Of a stretch of 64,000 nt of DNA, positions 9,770 to 16,803 are shown one piece after another. Every line of letters starts with the position of its first letter. Within the stretch, counting starts at the first letter, position 1. A program made the position numbers and the translations under genes. The stretch is taken from NCBI RefSeq assembly GCF_014649855.1, contig NZ_BMTV01000007.1, forward strand, positions 124,001 to 188,000, written 5' to 3'. A model generated the notes under the pieces. It was given only the letters and a program-made list of their open reading frames with translations, did no database searches and had not been told where the DNA came from. This stretch comes from Streptomyces roseolus. Its GTDB lineage: Bacteria; Actinomycetota; Actinomycetes; Streptomycetales; Streptomycetaceae.

Positions 9770-9805
9770 TCCGACGGTTCTGATCGGATGGTTCTGATCC
9801 GAACG
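9764..9805. repeat. Three 14-bp tandem repeats over the protease stop codon
   Basis: TTCTGATC plus 6 nt is repeated at 9764, 9778 and 9792. The first unit contains the TGA stop. It probably arose by slippage. Confidence 0.85.
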
Positions 9806-9824
9806 TGAGGCCCTGAGCGGGTCA

Positions 9825-9852
9825 GGGGCGGCCACCGGCGGGTGGCCGCCCC
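9825..9852. terminator. Bidirectional terminator between protease and serpin genes
   Basis: Near-perfect stem GGGGCGGCCACC / GGGTGGCCGCCCC with a 3-nt loop, between convergent genes, with TT on the plus-strand side. Confidence 0.85.
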
Positions 9853-9865
9853 TTCCGCGTGCCTC

Positions 9866-11200
9866 CTACCGGTCGCCGTCCTCGGCCTCGTCCTCGTCCC
9901 ACTCCTCGTCCCCGTCCTCGTCGGAGTGCGGCTCGTAGGCGTACTCCACCGGCTCTGCGACCCAGCCCGCCGACAGCACGAGGCGGGAGGTGCGGTGCAC
10001 GGCGAGGAAGCCGAACGGCCGGTCCACGTCCAGCTCCACCCGGCGGACCCGGTACCGCGGGCGCGGCGCGGCCGCGCCGCCCGCGATCCCGACGAACGCG
10101 GTCACCGACGCCGCCTCGAAACCGTCGCGGGTGAAGCGGGCCGTCCCCGCCTGCGCCGCCCGGCCGACGGCCAGGGGGCTGTCGCTGACCCCGGGGAAGT
10201 GACCGGCGTCGTCGTCGGCCGCGGCGGCCAGGCCGAACACCCCGGGAGTCGCCAGCAGGTCGTGCTCGGACGCCAGGTCGAACGGCGAGGTGGTGATCGC
10301 CAGTTGGGCGTCGCGCACCGTACTGGGCGTCCGGCCCACGCGCAGACCCGGCCCCGCCTCGCCGAGCGGCAGCACGTCCCCGGTCACGACGGGGTGCGCC
10401 CCGCCCGCCACCCCGACCCCGGCGGCGAGCACCGCGCCGGGCGCGACCCCCGCCTCGCCGAGCAGGAGGTGGACGTCGACGCCGGTGTCGCCCAGCACCC
10501 GGAGCACCGTCAGCGGTCCGGCGGGGGTCTCCGCGACGCCGACCCGGTCCAGGAGGGCGGTCAGGCGTCTCAGCCCCGACAGGTGACGGCCCGCCCAGGG
10601 GCCGCTCTCCGGGGCCAGCTCGTACTCCCCGAAGGGCTGCAGCCAGCGGGTCCGCAGCGTCTGGGCCGCCGCGAGCACCAGCAGGGCGTCCTCGTCCAGC
10701 CTCACCGGCATCGCCGGGACCAGCCCGCCGGTCCGCTCCGCCGCCCAGGCGTCCAGCGCCGCCTCGTCCGCCGCGTCGTCCCCGGTGAACCGGCCGAACG
10801 CGGCGCCCGGAAGTCCGGCCACCCACCGCTCGCGCAGCGGCAGCCCGGCCCGGGCCCACAGGCCGATCGCGGCCGACGAGCCGCGGATCCGGCCCAACGC
10901 CCCCAGCAGTCCCCGCGCCGCCTCCGCGGCCCGGTCCGCGGGCATGCCGACGGCGTCCTCCAGCTCGGCGCGGGCCGGGCCCGCCGCGCCCTCCGCGAGG
11001 AAGGCGAGCAGGGGCCAGACGGTGGCGGCGGAGAGGACGGTGCCGCGCGGGGCGGCGGGGAGCGCGGCGGCCCAGCGCGCGGTGAGCCGGTTCACCGCGC
11101 GGACCGTCCCGCCGGGAACCGACGGCGTCCGGCTCGCCGGCCCCGCCGCCGTCGCCCCCGCCTCCGCGACCGTGCCGTCCGCCGCCCCCGTGCCCCGCAT
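9866..11200 (-). CDS. Serpin-like protein
   Basis: A 444-aa protein (from ATG 11200) with serpin features: VNRLTARWAAALPAAPRGT near the N-terminus (helix A), TVWPLLAFLAEGAAG, a middle region with RTRWLQPFGEYEL resembling the serpin LVNAIYFKGxW strand, and near the C-terminus DVDRPFGFLAVHRTSRLVL, matching the serpin DRPFLFLI strand signature. The region just before it (GTARFTRDGFEAASVTAF) corresponds to the hinge and reactive-centre loop, rich in small residues as in inhibitory serpins. No signal peptide, so it should be cytoplasmic. The tail is very acidic (SDEDGDEEWDEDEAEDGD). An alternative GTG start at 11095 begins exactly at VNRLTARW. Bacterial serpins usually inhibit endogenous or environmental serine proteases; it faces a subtilisin gene. 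Confidence 0.75.
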   Translation of the reverse strand: MRGTGAADGTVAEAGATAAGPASRTPSVPGGTVRAVNRLTARWAAALPAAPRGTVLSAATVWPLLAFLAEGAAGPARAELEDAVGMPADRAAEAARGLLGALGRIRGSSAAIGLWARAGLPLRERWVAGLPGAAFGRFTGDDAADEAALDAWAAERTGGLVPAMPVRLDEDALLVLAAAQTLRTRWLQPFGEYELAPESGPWAGRHLSGLRRLTALLDRVGVAETPAGPLTVLRVLGDTGVDVHLLLGEAGVAPGAVLAAGVGVAGGAHPVVTGDVLPLGEAGPGLRVGRTPSTVRDAQLAITTSPFDLASEHDLLATPGVFGLAAAADDDAGHFPGVSDSPLAVGRAAQAGTARFTRDGFEAASVTAFVGIAGGAAAPRPRYRVRRVELDVDRPFGFLAVHRTSRLVLSAGWVAEPVEYAYEPHSDEDGDEEWDEDEAEDGDR

Positions 11201-11278
11201 GGCCGCCCCCGCCCCCGGACCGCGTACGATGCGCGCCCGATCGTCTGTTCGTCCCGCCCCGACAGGAGCACCGTACCC
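11201..11278. promoter_or_regulatory. Divergent promoter region, serpin / DUF4190 protein
   Basis: This 78-bp gap must hold promoters for both divergent genes if the serpin starts at 11200. ACAGGAGCA just before the plus-strand GTG is the only clear translation signal. Confidence 0.4.
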
Positions 11279-12496
11279 GTGGAGCCGACCCAGCCGCCCC
11301 AGCCGCCCGAGCCGGGGACGCCCGCCGCGCCGGGCGCGCCGGCCGCGTACCCCTCGCCCGGTCCGCAGCCGGGAGCCGGTCCGTACGGGGCGCCCGGTCC
11401 GTACGCGGCGCCGGGGCCGTACACCTCGCCCGGGATGCCGTACGCGGGCGTGCCGGGCCCCTACGGGCCGTACGCGCCGCCGCGGGCGACCACCAACGGG
11501 CTCGCCGTCGGCTCGCTCGTCAGCGGCCTCGTCTGCTGCCTGCCGCCGCTCGGACTCGTCCTCGGGATCTTCTCGCTGCGGCAGATCAAGAAGCGCGGCC
11601 AGGGCGGCAAGGGCATGGCGATCGCCGGCATCGCGCTCTCCGCGCTCAGCACGCTCCTCGTCCTCGTCGGACTGATCACCGGTCAGATCCAGGAGGGCTT
11701 CAGGGCGTTCAACGAGGGCATGCGGGAGGCGGCCTCCGCCCGCATGCCGATGGAGCTGCGCACCGGCGAGTGCTTCGTCGACGAGGCCGGGCAGGGCGAC
11801 TACACCCTCGGCGTCCGGGTCGTCGACTGCGACCGGCCCCACGACGGCGAGATCACCGGACGGTTCGAGGCCACCGGCTTCGACGGCTGGCCCGGCGAGA
11901 GCGAGCTCACCGCGCTCGGCGAGAAGCGCTGCGAGACCATGGCCGCCGCCTACACGCGCGACACCTGGGCGCTGACCGCCGACACCCTCAGCCTGTACTA
12001 CACGCCGGACCGGCGGGCCTGGCGCGCCGGCGAGCACCGCATCGCCTGCGCCGTCGGCGGCTCGGAGCGGCTCACCGGCTCGCTGCGCTCCGACGAGACC
12101 ACCCTCGACGCGGGCCAGCTGGCCTTCCTCGGCCACGTCAACCCCATCGAGGACGCCCTCTACGCGGAGCCCGAGGAGGACCCGGAGGACGACCTCCAGG
12201 CCAACCTCGCCTGGGCCGCCGAGGTGCACTCCGCCATCGACTCGGCCCGCACGGGGCTGGGCGGGCGGAGCTGGGAGCCGTCCCGGCGCACGGCCGTGGA
12301 CGGCTACCGGAAGAGCCTGGACGCCGCCTCGAAGCAGTGGGCGAAGCTGGCGCGCGCCGAGGACGCGGCGGCGTTCTGGGCGGCGTACGACCGGGCCTGG
12401 GAGCTGGTGCCGGACGACGCGAGCATCGAGGTCCGCAAGGCCCTCGGCCTCACCCACACGCCTCCGGACGGCGCGGGCGAGCACGGCTCCGTCTGA
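11279..12496 (+). CDS. DUF4190 / septum-formation domain membrane protein
   Basis: A 405-aa membrane protein. The first ~75 residues are Pro/Gly/Tyr-rich (GPYGAPGPYAAPGPY). Two transmembrane helices (~80-105 and ~120-142) form a DUF4190-type unit: NGLAVGSLVSGLVCCLPPLG, then SLRQIKKRGQGGKGMAIAGI. The extracytoplasmic part (ELRTGECF... VVDCDRPHDGEITG) resembles the actinobacterial septum_form domain, with Cys pairs likely in disulfides, and ends in a helical acidic segment. Start GTG 11279 has AGGAG at good spacing. Relatives are annotated as septum-formation proteins, but direct evidence for such a role is thin. Confidence 0.8.
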   Translation: MEPTQPPQPPEPGTPAAPGAPAAYPSPGPQPGAGPYGAPGPYAAPGPYTSPGMPYAGVPGPYGPYAPPRATTNGLAVGSLVSGLVCCLPPLGLVLGIFSLRQIKKRGQGGKGMAIAGIALSALSTLLVLVGLITGQIQEGFRAFNEGMREAASARMPMELRTGECFVDEAGQGDYTLGVRVVDCDRPHDGEITGRFEATGFDGWPGESELTALGEKRCETMAAAYTRDTWALTADTLSLYYTPDRRAWRAGEHRIACAVGGSERLTGSLRSDETTLDAGQLAFLGHVNPIEDALYAEPEEDPEDDLQANLAWAAEVHSAIDSARTGLGGRSWEPSRRTAVDGYRKSLDAASKQWAKLARAEDAAAFWAAYDRAWELVPDDASIEVRKALGLTHTPPDGAGEHGSV

Positions 12497-12525
12497 GCTC
12501 CGGGCGGACGGTCGCGCGCCACGCG

Positions 12526-12564
12526 GACGGGGCCAGGTCTCCGCGAGGGAGGCCCGGCCCCGTC
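12526..12564 (+). terminator. Terminator downstream of the DUF4190 gene
   Basis: 9-bp arms GACGGGGCC (12526-12534) and GGCCCCGTC (12556-12564) about 30 nt after the stop. Confidence 0.6.
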
Positions 12565-12676
12565 GTGTGCGGACCGGCACCGGGCCGGCGGGCGGCCGGC
12601 GGGGCGGGGACGGCGGCCCGTGACCAGCCGCCGTCCCGCGCCCCGGGCGCGCCGTCGCCGGCGGCCCGGTCCGCGC

Positions 12677-12698
12677 CCCGCGGCGGCCGCCGCGGGGC
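12677..12698 (-). terminator. 22-bp perfect palindrome downstream of the chitinase gene
   Basis: CCCCGCGGCGG followed directly by its complement, 22 bp past the chitinase stop on the minus strand. Most likely that gene's terminator. Confidence 0.6.
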
Positions 12699-12719
12699 GG
12701 CTCCGGGGGAGCGGGTGGT

Positions 12720-14066
12720 TCAGCGGCGGGTGAGGCCGCGGTCGATCGCGCCGATCAGCTCGCCGTCGGCGGTGTCGCCGTCGAGCGACCAGACCATGGC
12801 GCCGCCGAGCCCGTGGGTGCGGACCCAGTTCGCCTTGGTGCGCAGCACGGTCGGGTCGTCGTAGGTCCACAGGGTGGTGCCGTCGAAGAGCCAGGCGTGC
12901 CCGTTCCGGTGGCCCCGGTAGAGCTTGTACGTGCCCGACGCGGCGAGTTCCTTGAGGTTCTTGTAGTCCTCGGAGCCGGGCGCCCAGGTGGCCGGGGCGG
13001 GGCCCGCGGCGGGCTGGCCGAGGCCGTCGCCGCCGCCGGTGACGCCGGTCCAGCCCTGGCCGTAGAACGGCATGCCGACGACGAGCTTGTGGGCGGGGGC
13101 GCCGCGGCGCAGCCAGGACTTGACGGTCCCCTCGACGCTCCAGTCGTTCTTCGCGAAGAGCGCGGACTGCTGGTCGGCGGTGGCCTCGCCGGAGACGTGG
13201 AAGTCGTAGCCCTGGAGGTTCACGAAGTCGAAGTCGCGCATGATCTTGGCGACTTCGAAGCCCGCGTCGATCTTGGCGGGGGCGGTGGGCACGTACGCGC
13301 TGAGCTCGTAGTGCTTCCGCTGCGGCAGCGAACGCCCGTAGGCGTCCAGCTGGGTGCGGAACTCCCTGACCAGGGCGGTGAAGTTGACCTTGTCCTCGGG
13401 GCGGATGACGTTGCCCGGGTTGCCCTCGGAGCCGGGCCACTCCCAGTCGAGGTCGATGCCGTCGAAGAGGCCGGCGGCCGCTCCGGCGCCGCCCCGGGCG
13501 CCGTCCTGCGGCAGGTCGCCCTTGATGTACAGGTCGATGCAGGAGGAGACCAGGGCCTTGCGGGACGCCGGGGTGCGCACGGCGTCGGAGAAGTACGCCG
13601 ATCCGCTCCAACCGCCCAGCGATATCATGACCTTGAGGTTCGGGTGCTTGGCCTTCAGCTCGCGCAGCTGGTTGAAGTTGCCGGCCAGCGGCTGCTCGGC
13701 GGTGTCGGCCGTGCCGTCCACGGAGGTGGCGGCGTCGACCGGGCGGACGTAGTCGGCCCAGGGGTCGGAGCCGGGGACGGGGCCGATGACGCACTTGCCG
13801 GCCTTGTCGACGATGCCGAAGGCGTAGTTGATGTGGCTCAGCTTGGCCGCGGAGCCGCTCGTGTCCAGGTCCTTGACCTGGAAGTTCCGCCCATAGACGC
13901 CCCATTGGGTGAAGTAGCCGATCCGCTTGAGGGCGTGTTCGGCGGCGGGTGGGCGGTGGTCGGGGCGCGGATGGGCGTCGGCGGCGGGGGCCAGGGTGGC
14001 GAGGAGGCCGAGGGCGGCGGCCGCGGCGGTGCCGAAGGTCAGCTTGGTCAGGGCTCTGGGACGCAT
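12720..14066 (-). CDS. Secreted chitinase, glycoside hydrolase family 18
   Basis: A 448-aa secreted GH18 enzyme cleaving chitin beta-1,4 bonds. Sec signal peptide ~1-31 (basic RPRALTK, hydrophobic AAAAALGLLATLAPAADA). The TIM barrel begins KRIGYFTQWGVYGRNFQVKD; the substrate strand is VMISLGGWSGS, and the catalytic DxxDxDxE motif is DGIDLDWEW with Glu as acid. Later MPFYGQGWTG and MVWSLDGDTADGELI complete the barrel. No separate chitin-binding or FnIII domain is present, so it is a single-module enzyme. A DasR-like operator lies 54 bp upstream, implying GlcNAc-controlled expression. Confidence 0.95.
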   Translation of the reverse strand: MRPRALTKLTFGTAAAAALGLLATLAPAADAHPRPDHRPPAAEHALKRIGYFTQWGVYGRNFQVKDLDTSGSAAKLSHINYAFGIVDKAGKCVIGPVPGSDPWADYVRPVDAATSVDGTADTAEQPLAGNFNQLRELKAKHPNLKVMISLGGWSGSAYFSDAVRTPASRKALVSSCIDLYIKGDLPQDGARGGAGAAAGLFDGIDLDWEWPGSEGNPGNVIRPEDKVNFTALVREFRTQLDAYGRSLPQRKHYELSAYVPTAPAKIDAGFEVAKIMRDFDFVNLQGYDFHVSGEATADQQSALFAKNDWSVEGTVKSWLRRGAPAHKLVVGMPFYGQGWTGVTGGGDGLGQPAAGPAPATWAPGSEDYKNLKELAASGTYKLYRGHRNGHAWLFDGTTLWTYDDPTVLRTKANWVRTHGLGGAMVWSLDGDTADGELIGAIDRGLTRR

Positions 14067-14119
14067 GGGCTCGTTCCTGTGCGAGGCGGGTTGGAGCGTG
14101 GGCGCGCAGGCAGGAAGGT

Positions 14120-14135
14120 ATTGGTCCAGACCAAT
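14120..14135. promoter_or_regulatory. DasR-responsive-element (dre)-like operator
   Basis: The 16-mer ATTGGTCCAGACCAAT is an almost perfect palindrome matching the dre consensus (A-N-TGGTCTAGACCA-N-T) used by the GntR regulator DasR in Streptomyces chitin and GlcNAc genes. It sits 54 bp upstream of the chitinase ATG. Confidence 0.8.
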
Positions 14136-14261
14136 AGGGTCAAGGGGTCGGATGGTGGCGATTCACCTTCATCACTTCGAGTGAAACTCTGGCCCATGCT
14201 TGCAGTCGGCCACACTCGGTTGTCAGTCTGTAGCTGTCTGTCAACCTGAGGGGAGTGTCCA

Positions 14262-15014
14262 GTGACGTTCGGTGAGCAGCCCGCCTATTTGCGCGTGGCG
14301 AGCGATCTGCGGGAGAAGATCGCGAACGGCTCGCTCCCCCCGCATACCCGCCTCCCCTCGCAGGCACGCATCCGCGAGGAGTACGGGGTGTCGGACACGG
14401 TCGCGCTGGAGGCCCGCAAGGTGCTCATGGCCGAGGGGCTCGTCGAGGGCCGCTCGGGTTCGGGGACGTACGTGCGGGAGCGGCCGGTGCCCCGCCGCGT
14501 CGCCCGCTCCGGCTACCGGCCCGCCACCGGCGCCACCTCCTTCCGTCAGGAGCAGGCGGCGGAGGGCGCGCGCGGCACCTGGGAGGCGAGCAGCGAGCAG
14601 GAGGCGGCGAGCGCCCCGGTCGCCGCGCGCCTCGGCATCGAGCCCGGCGACCGCGTGATGCGCACGCGGTACGTCTACCGGGACGGCGGCGAGGCCATGA
14701 TGGTCGCCACCTCCTGGGAGCCGCTCGCCGTCACCGGCCGCACCCCCGTGATGCTCCCCGAGGAGGGCCCGCTCGGCGGCTGCGGCGTGGTCGAGCGGAT
14801 GGCGGCGATCGACGTCGTCGTGGACAACGTGGTGGAGGAGGTCGGCGCCCGCCCCGGTCTCGCCGAGGAGCTCCTCGTCCTCGGCGGCGTCCCCGGTCAC
14901 GTCGTCATGGTCGTCGAGCGCACCTTCTACGCCTCCGGCCTCGCCGTCGAGACCGCCGACGTCGTCGTCCCCGCCGACCGCTACCGCCTCTCCTACCACC
15001 TCCCGGTCCGCTGA
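14262..15014 (+). CDS. GntR family regulator, HutC/UTRA subfamily
   Basis: A 250-aa repressor-type protein. N-terminal winged helix (~1-75: PAYLRVASDLREKIANGSL, RLPSQARIREEYGVSDTVALEARKVLMAEGLVEGRSGSGTYV) and a UTRA effector domain (~95-245: RLGIEPGDRVMRTRYVYRDG, VERTFYASGLAVETADVVVP). The GTG start follows GAGGGGAG at ideal spacing. It is divergent from the chitinase gene with a 195-bp gap. It belongs to the same subfamily as DasR but is not obviously DasR, which usually sits elsewhere. Whether it binds the dre-like site or its own operator is open; the ligand is unknown. Confidence 0.9.
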   Translation: MTFGEQPAYLRVASDLREKIANGSLPPHTRLPSQARIREEYGVSDTVALEARKVLMAEGLVEGRSGSGTYVRERPVPRRVARSGYRPATGATSFRQEQAAEGARGTWEASSEQEAASAPVAARLGIEPGDRVMRTRYVYRDGGEAMMVATSWEPLAVTGRTPVMLPEEGPLGGCGVVERMAAIDVVVDNVVEEVGARPGLAEELLVLGGVPGHVVMVVERTFYASGLAVETADVVVPADRYRLSYHLPVR

Positions 15015-15431
15015 CCGAGGGGCCGCCCCGGTTTCCGTACGCCCACCGGGCCCGCCCCCGCGCCCGCGGCCCCTCCGTGCCGGGCCGCCGCCGACCTCCG
15101 TCCCGAGCCGTCCCCGGCACGCCCTCCGAGCCGGTGCTTTCCCGGCACCCCGAGCGCCGTACGGGCCGGGCCCGCCCCCGCGTCGCCCACGCCGTCCGGT
15201 CCGCCCGCGTCGTCCGGTCCGTCCGGCCGTCCTCATGCCGGTGCCGGCCGTCCCCGGGGCGGCGCCCGGCATGTGTGGTTCGGCCGCCTTCCGTCGGTTC
15301 CCGGCCGATCCGTATCTCTTGGTGAAAACCCGTATCCGCTGTGTGAAGGTCAGGCGTAGGCTCAGGCATATGCGGATTGCGGTTTCCCGGAGATCCTTGG
15401 TGACGCCTGGCCCGGCGGAGGGAGAAGCCTG
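15015..15431. other. 417-bp G+C-rich region without a clear gene
   Basis: Extremely C/G-rich, with the phrase GGGCCCGCCCCCGCG occurring twice (about 15048 and 15167) and CCGGTCCG-type repeats at 15198-15230. The open frames lack coding bias. The right end becomes AT-richer and holds a candidate promoter (TAGGCT at 15357-15362) for the SPOR mini-gene. Confidence 0.5.
15357..15362 (+). promoter_or_regulatory. Candidate -10 box for the SPOR gene
   Basis: TAGGCT about 70 nt upstream of the ATG, in the AT-richest part of the gap. The -35 is uncertain. Confidence 0.35.
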
Positions 15432-15608
15432 ATGACCGACAGCGGCCCCGTCCATCCGTGGCTCGTGATACGGCAGGACGACAACGGCAACCGCTACCGG
15501 GTGGGCCGGTACGCGACCCAGGACGAAGCGCAGAAGGTCGCGGACACGCTCGACTCCCGCGGCCACAAGCAGCTCTACTGGGTGGAGCGCGTCGCTCCCA
15601 CCCCCTGA
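15432..15608 (+). CDS. SPOR-domain-like small protein (58 aa)
   Basis: A 58-residue protein, MTDSGPVHPWLVIRQDD through RVAPTP. Its pattern WLVIRQDDNGNRYRVGRYATQDEA fits a minimal SPOR-like fold seen as a stand-alone mini-protein in Streptomyces. No signal peptide or membrane segment, so it is probably cytoplasmic, unlike classical SPOR proteins that bind denuded peptidoglycan. ATG 15432 is preceded by GGAGGGAG at about 8 nt. A Nudix gene follows 22 nt after the stop but has its own leaderless-type promoter. Coding bias is good; function unknown. Confidence 0.75.
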   Translation: MTDSGPVHPWLVIRQDDNGNRYRVGRYATQDEAQKVADTLDSRGHKQLYWVERVAPTP

Positions 15609-15617
15609 CGTCCCCGA

Positions 15618-15623
15618 TACCCT
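15618..15623 (+). promoter_or_regulatory. -10 box of a leaderless promoter for the Nudix gene
   Basis: TACCCT ends 7 nt before the ATG at 15631 and no Shine-Dalgarno sequence is present. Confidence 0.5.
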
Positions 15624-15630
15624 CGCGGGC

Positions 15631-16077
15631 ATGACCTCACGCACCCCGCACCACGGCACCGGAACCGACCTCGGGACCGGTGTCGTGGTCGTCGTCGCGG
15701 CCGCCCTCCTCGACGGCGGCCGCCTGCTCGCCGCCCGCCGCAGCGCCCCCGCCGACCTCGCCGGCCGCTGGGAACTCCCGGGCGGCAAGGTCGAGCCCGG
15801 CGAGCGCCCCGAGGACGCCCTCGTCCGCGAACTGCGCGAGGAGCTCGGCGTCGAGGCCGAGACCGGCGAGCGGATCCCCGGCGAATGGCCCCTCAAGCCC
15901 GGCTACGTCCTCCGGGTCTGGACCGCCCGCCTGCTCTCCGGCGACCCCCGGCCGTTGGAGGACCACGACGCCCTTCGCTGGCTCGCCCGCGACGAACTCG
16001 ACACCGTGGACTGGCTCGACCAGGACCGCCCGGCGGTCGCGGAGGCGGCGCGCAGACTCCCCGCCGCGCGCCCCTGA
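15631..16077 (+). CDS. Nudix (MutT-like) hydrolase
   Basis: A 148-aa Nudix hydrolase that cleaves nucleoside diphosphates linked to another moiety. The complete Nudix box is visible: GGKVEPGE, seven residues, then RELREELGV around residues 50-72, with the metal-binding Glu residues intact. It starts with VVVVAAALLDGGRLLAARRS and retains WELPGGK, typical of MutT/8-oxo-dGTPase-like members, but substrate preference cannot be read from the sequence. Same strand as the SPOR gene, 22 nt downstream. Confidence 0.9.
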   Translation: MTSRTPHHGTGTDLGTGVVVVVAAALLDGGRLLAARRSAPADLAGRWELPGGKVEPGERPEDALVRELREELGVEAETGERIPGEWPLKPGYVLRVWTARLLSGDPRPLEDHDALRWLARDELDTVDWLDQDRPAVAEAARRLPAARP

Positions 16078-16237
16078 TCCGGGTGCGCGCCCGGCCGCCT
16101 ACGCCGTTCGTGCCCCTGTGCGCCCATGGCCGCCCCCAGTGGGATATTTCGCGAGTAATTACGGGTATGTCCCCTTTGATCCCTCGGGAGAGGGTGATCC
16201 TCTTCCTGCTGCACCGTGCCTGGGGAAGTGATCGCGT

Positions 16238-16660
16238 GTGATCGACACCGACGGCGCCCGCGCCGAGTGGAACTTCCCGGCGGAGGCCGACGCGGTGCGC
16301 AGCGCCCGCCACGCCGTACGCGAGACGCTCCGCTCCTGGGAGGTCGACGCGGCCGTGGGGGACACCGCCGTCCTGCTGGTCAGCGAGCTGGTCACCAATT
16401 CCCTGCGGTACGCCTCCGGGCCCATCGGGGTGCGGATCCTGCGGGCCGAGGGCGCCGCCACCGACCCGCCCCGGCACTCCGCGCTCCTTGTGGAGGTCTC
16501 CGATCCGCTTCCGGATCCGCCCGTCGAACGGCCCGTGGGGCCCGACGACGAAGGGGGCCGCGGGCTCGGTCTCGTCGCCTGCTCCGCACGACGCTGGGGG
16601 ACCCGGCAGGGCGACACCGGGAAAACCGTATGGTTCGAGCTGGCTCTCCCTGGTGAGTAA
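16238..16660 (+). CDS. ATP-binding regulatory protein (RsbW-type HATPase)
   Basis: A 140-aa single-domain GHKL ATPase of the anti-sigma-factor kinase type. Seen: N box ELVTNSLRYASGP near residues 50-62, a G1-type DPLPDPP segment, and G2 GGRGLGLVACSARRWG near 107-122, ending TGKTVWFELALP, as is usual for Streptomyces RsbW/SpoIIAB-like proteins. Start GTG 16238 has GGGGAAG upstream. It precedes, on the same strand, a large SpoIIE-type phosphatase carrying its own homologous ATPase domain, so both may act in one partner-switching network. Partner sigma or anti-anti-sigma genes are not adjacent. Confidence 0.88.
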   Translation: MIDTDGARAEWNFPAEADAVRSARHAVRETLRSWEVDAAVGDTAVLLVSELVTNSLRYASGPIGVRILRAEGAATDPPRHSALLVEVSDPLPDPPVERPVGPDDEGGRGLGLVACSARRWGTRQGDTGKTVWFELALPGE

Positions 16661-16803
16661 AGAGAGAGGGACGACGATCACCGGAGCGGGTCGCGAGCCG
16701 ACCGAGACCACCCTGTGATCGTGGACGTCGTGCCGCCGGGGCCCGCGTGCTGAATACTGCGGGCATGGCCGGTCCGGTGCGGTGAGCTGGAGGGGACGGT
16801 CGC

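Noticed and set aside
9866..12580. Reading the serpin-like gene as part of a 904-residue protein
   Set aside because: The extra N-terminal 460 codons are antisense to the DUF4190/septum-formation gene, which has its own ribosome-binding site and membrane helices. The serpin homology starts near 11095-11200.
3678..16077. A new defence island (Imm7, NB-ARC regulator, serpin, proteases)
   Set aside because: The genes are on different strands with separate terminators and promoters, and each fits a known housekeeping or regulatory family. No co-operonic defence architecture is visible.
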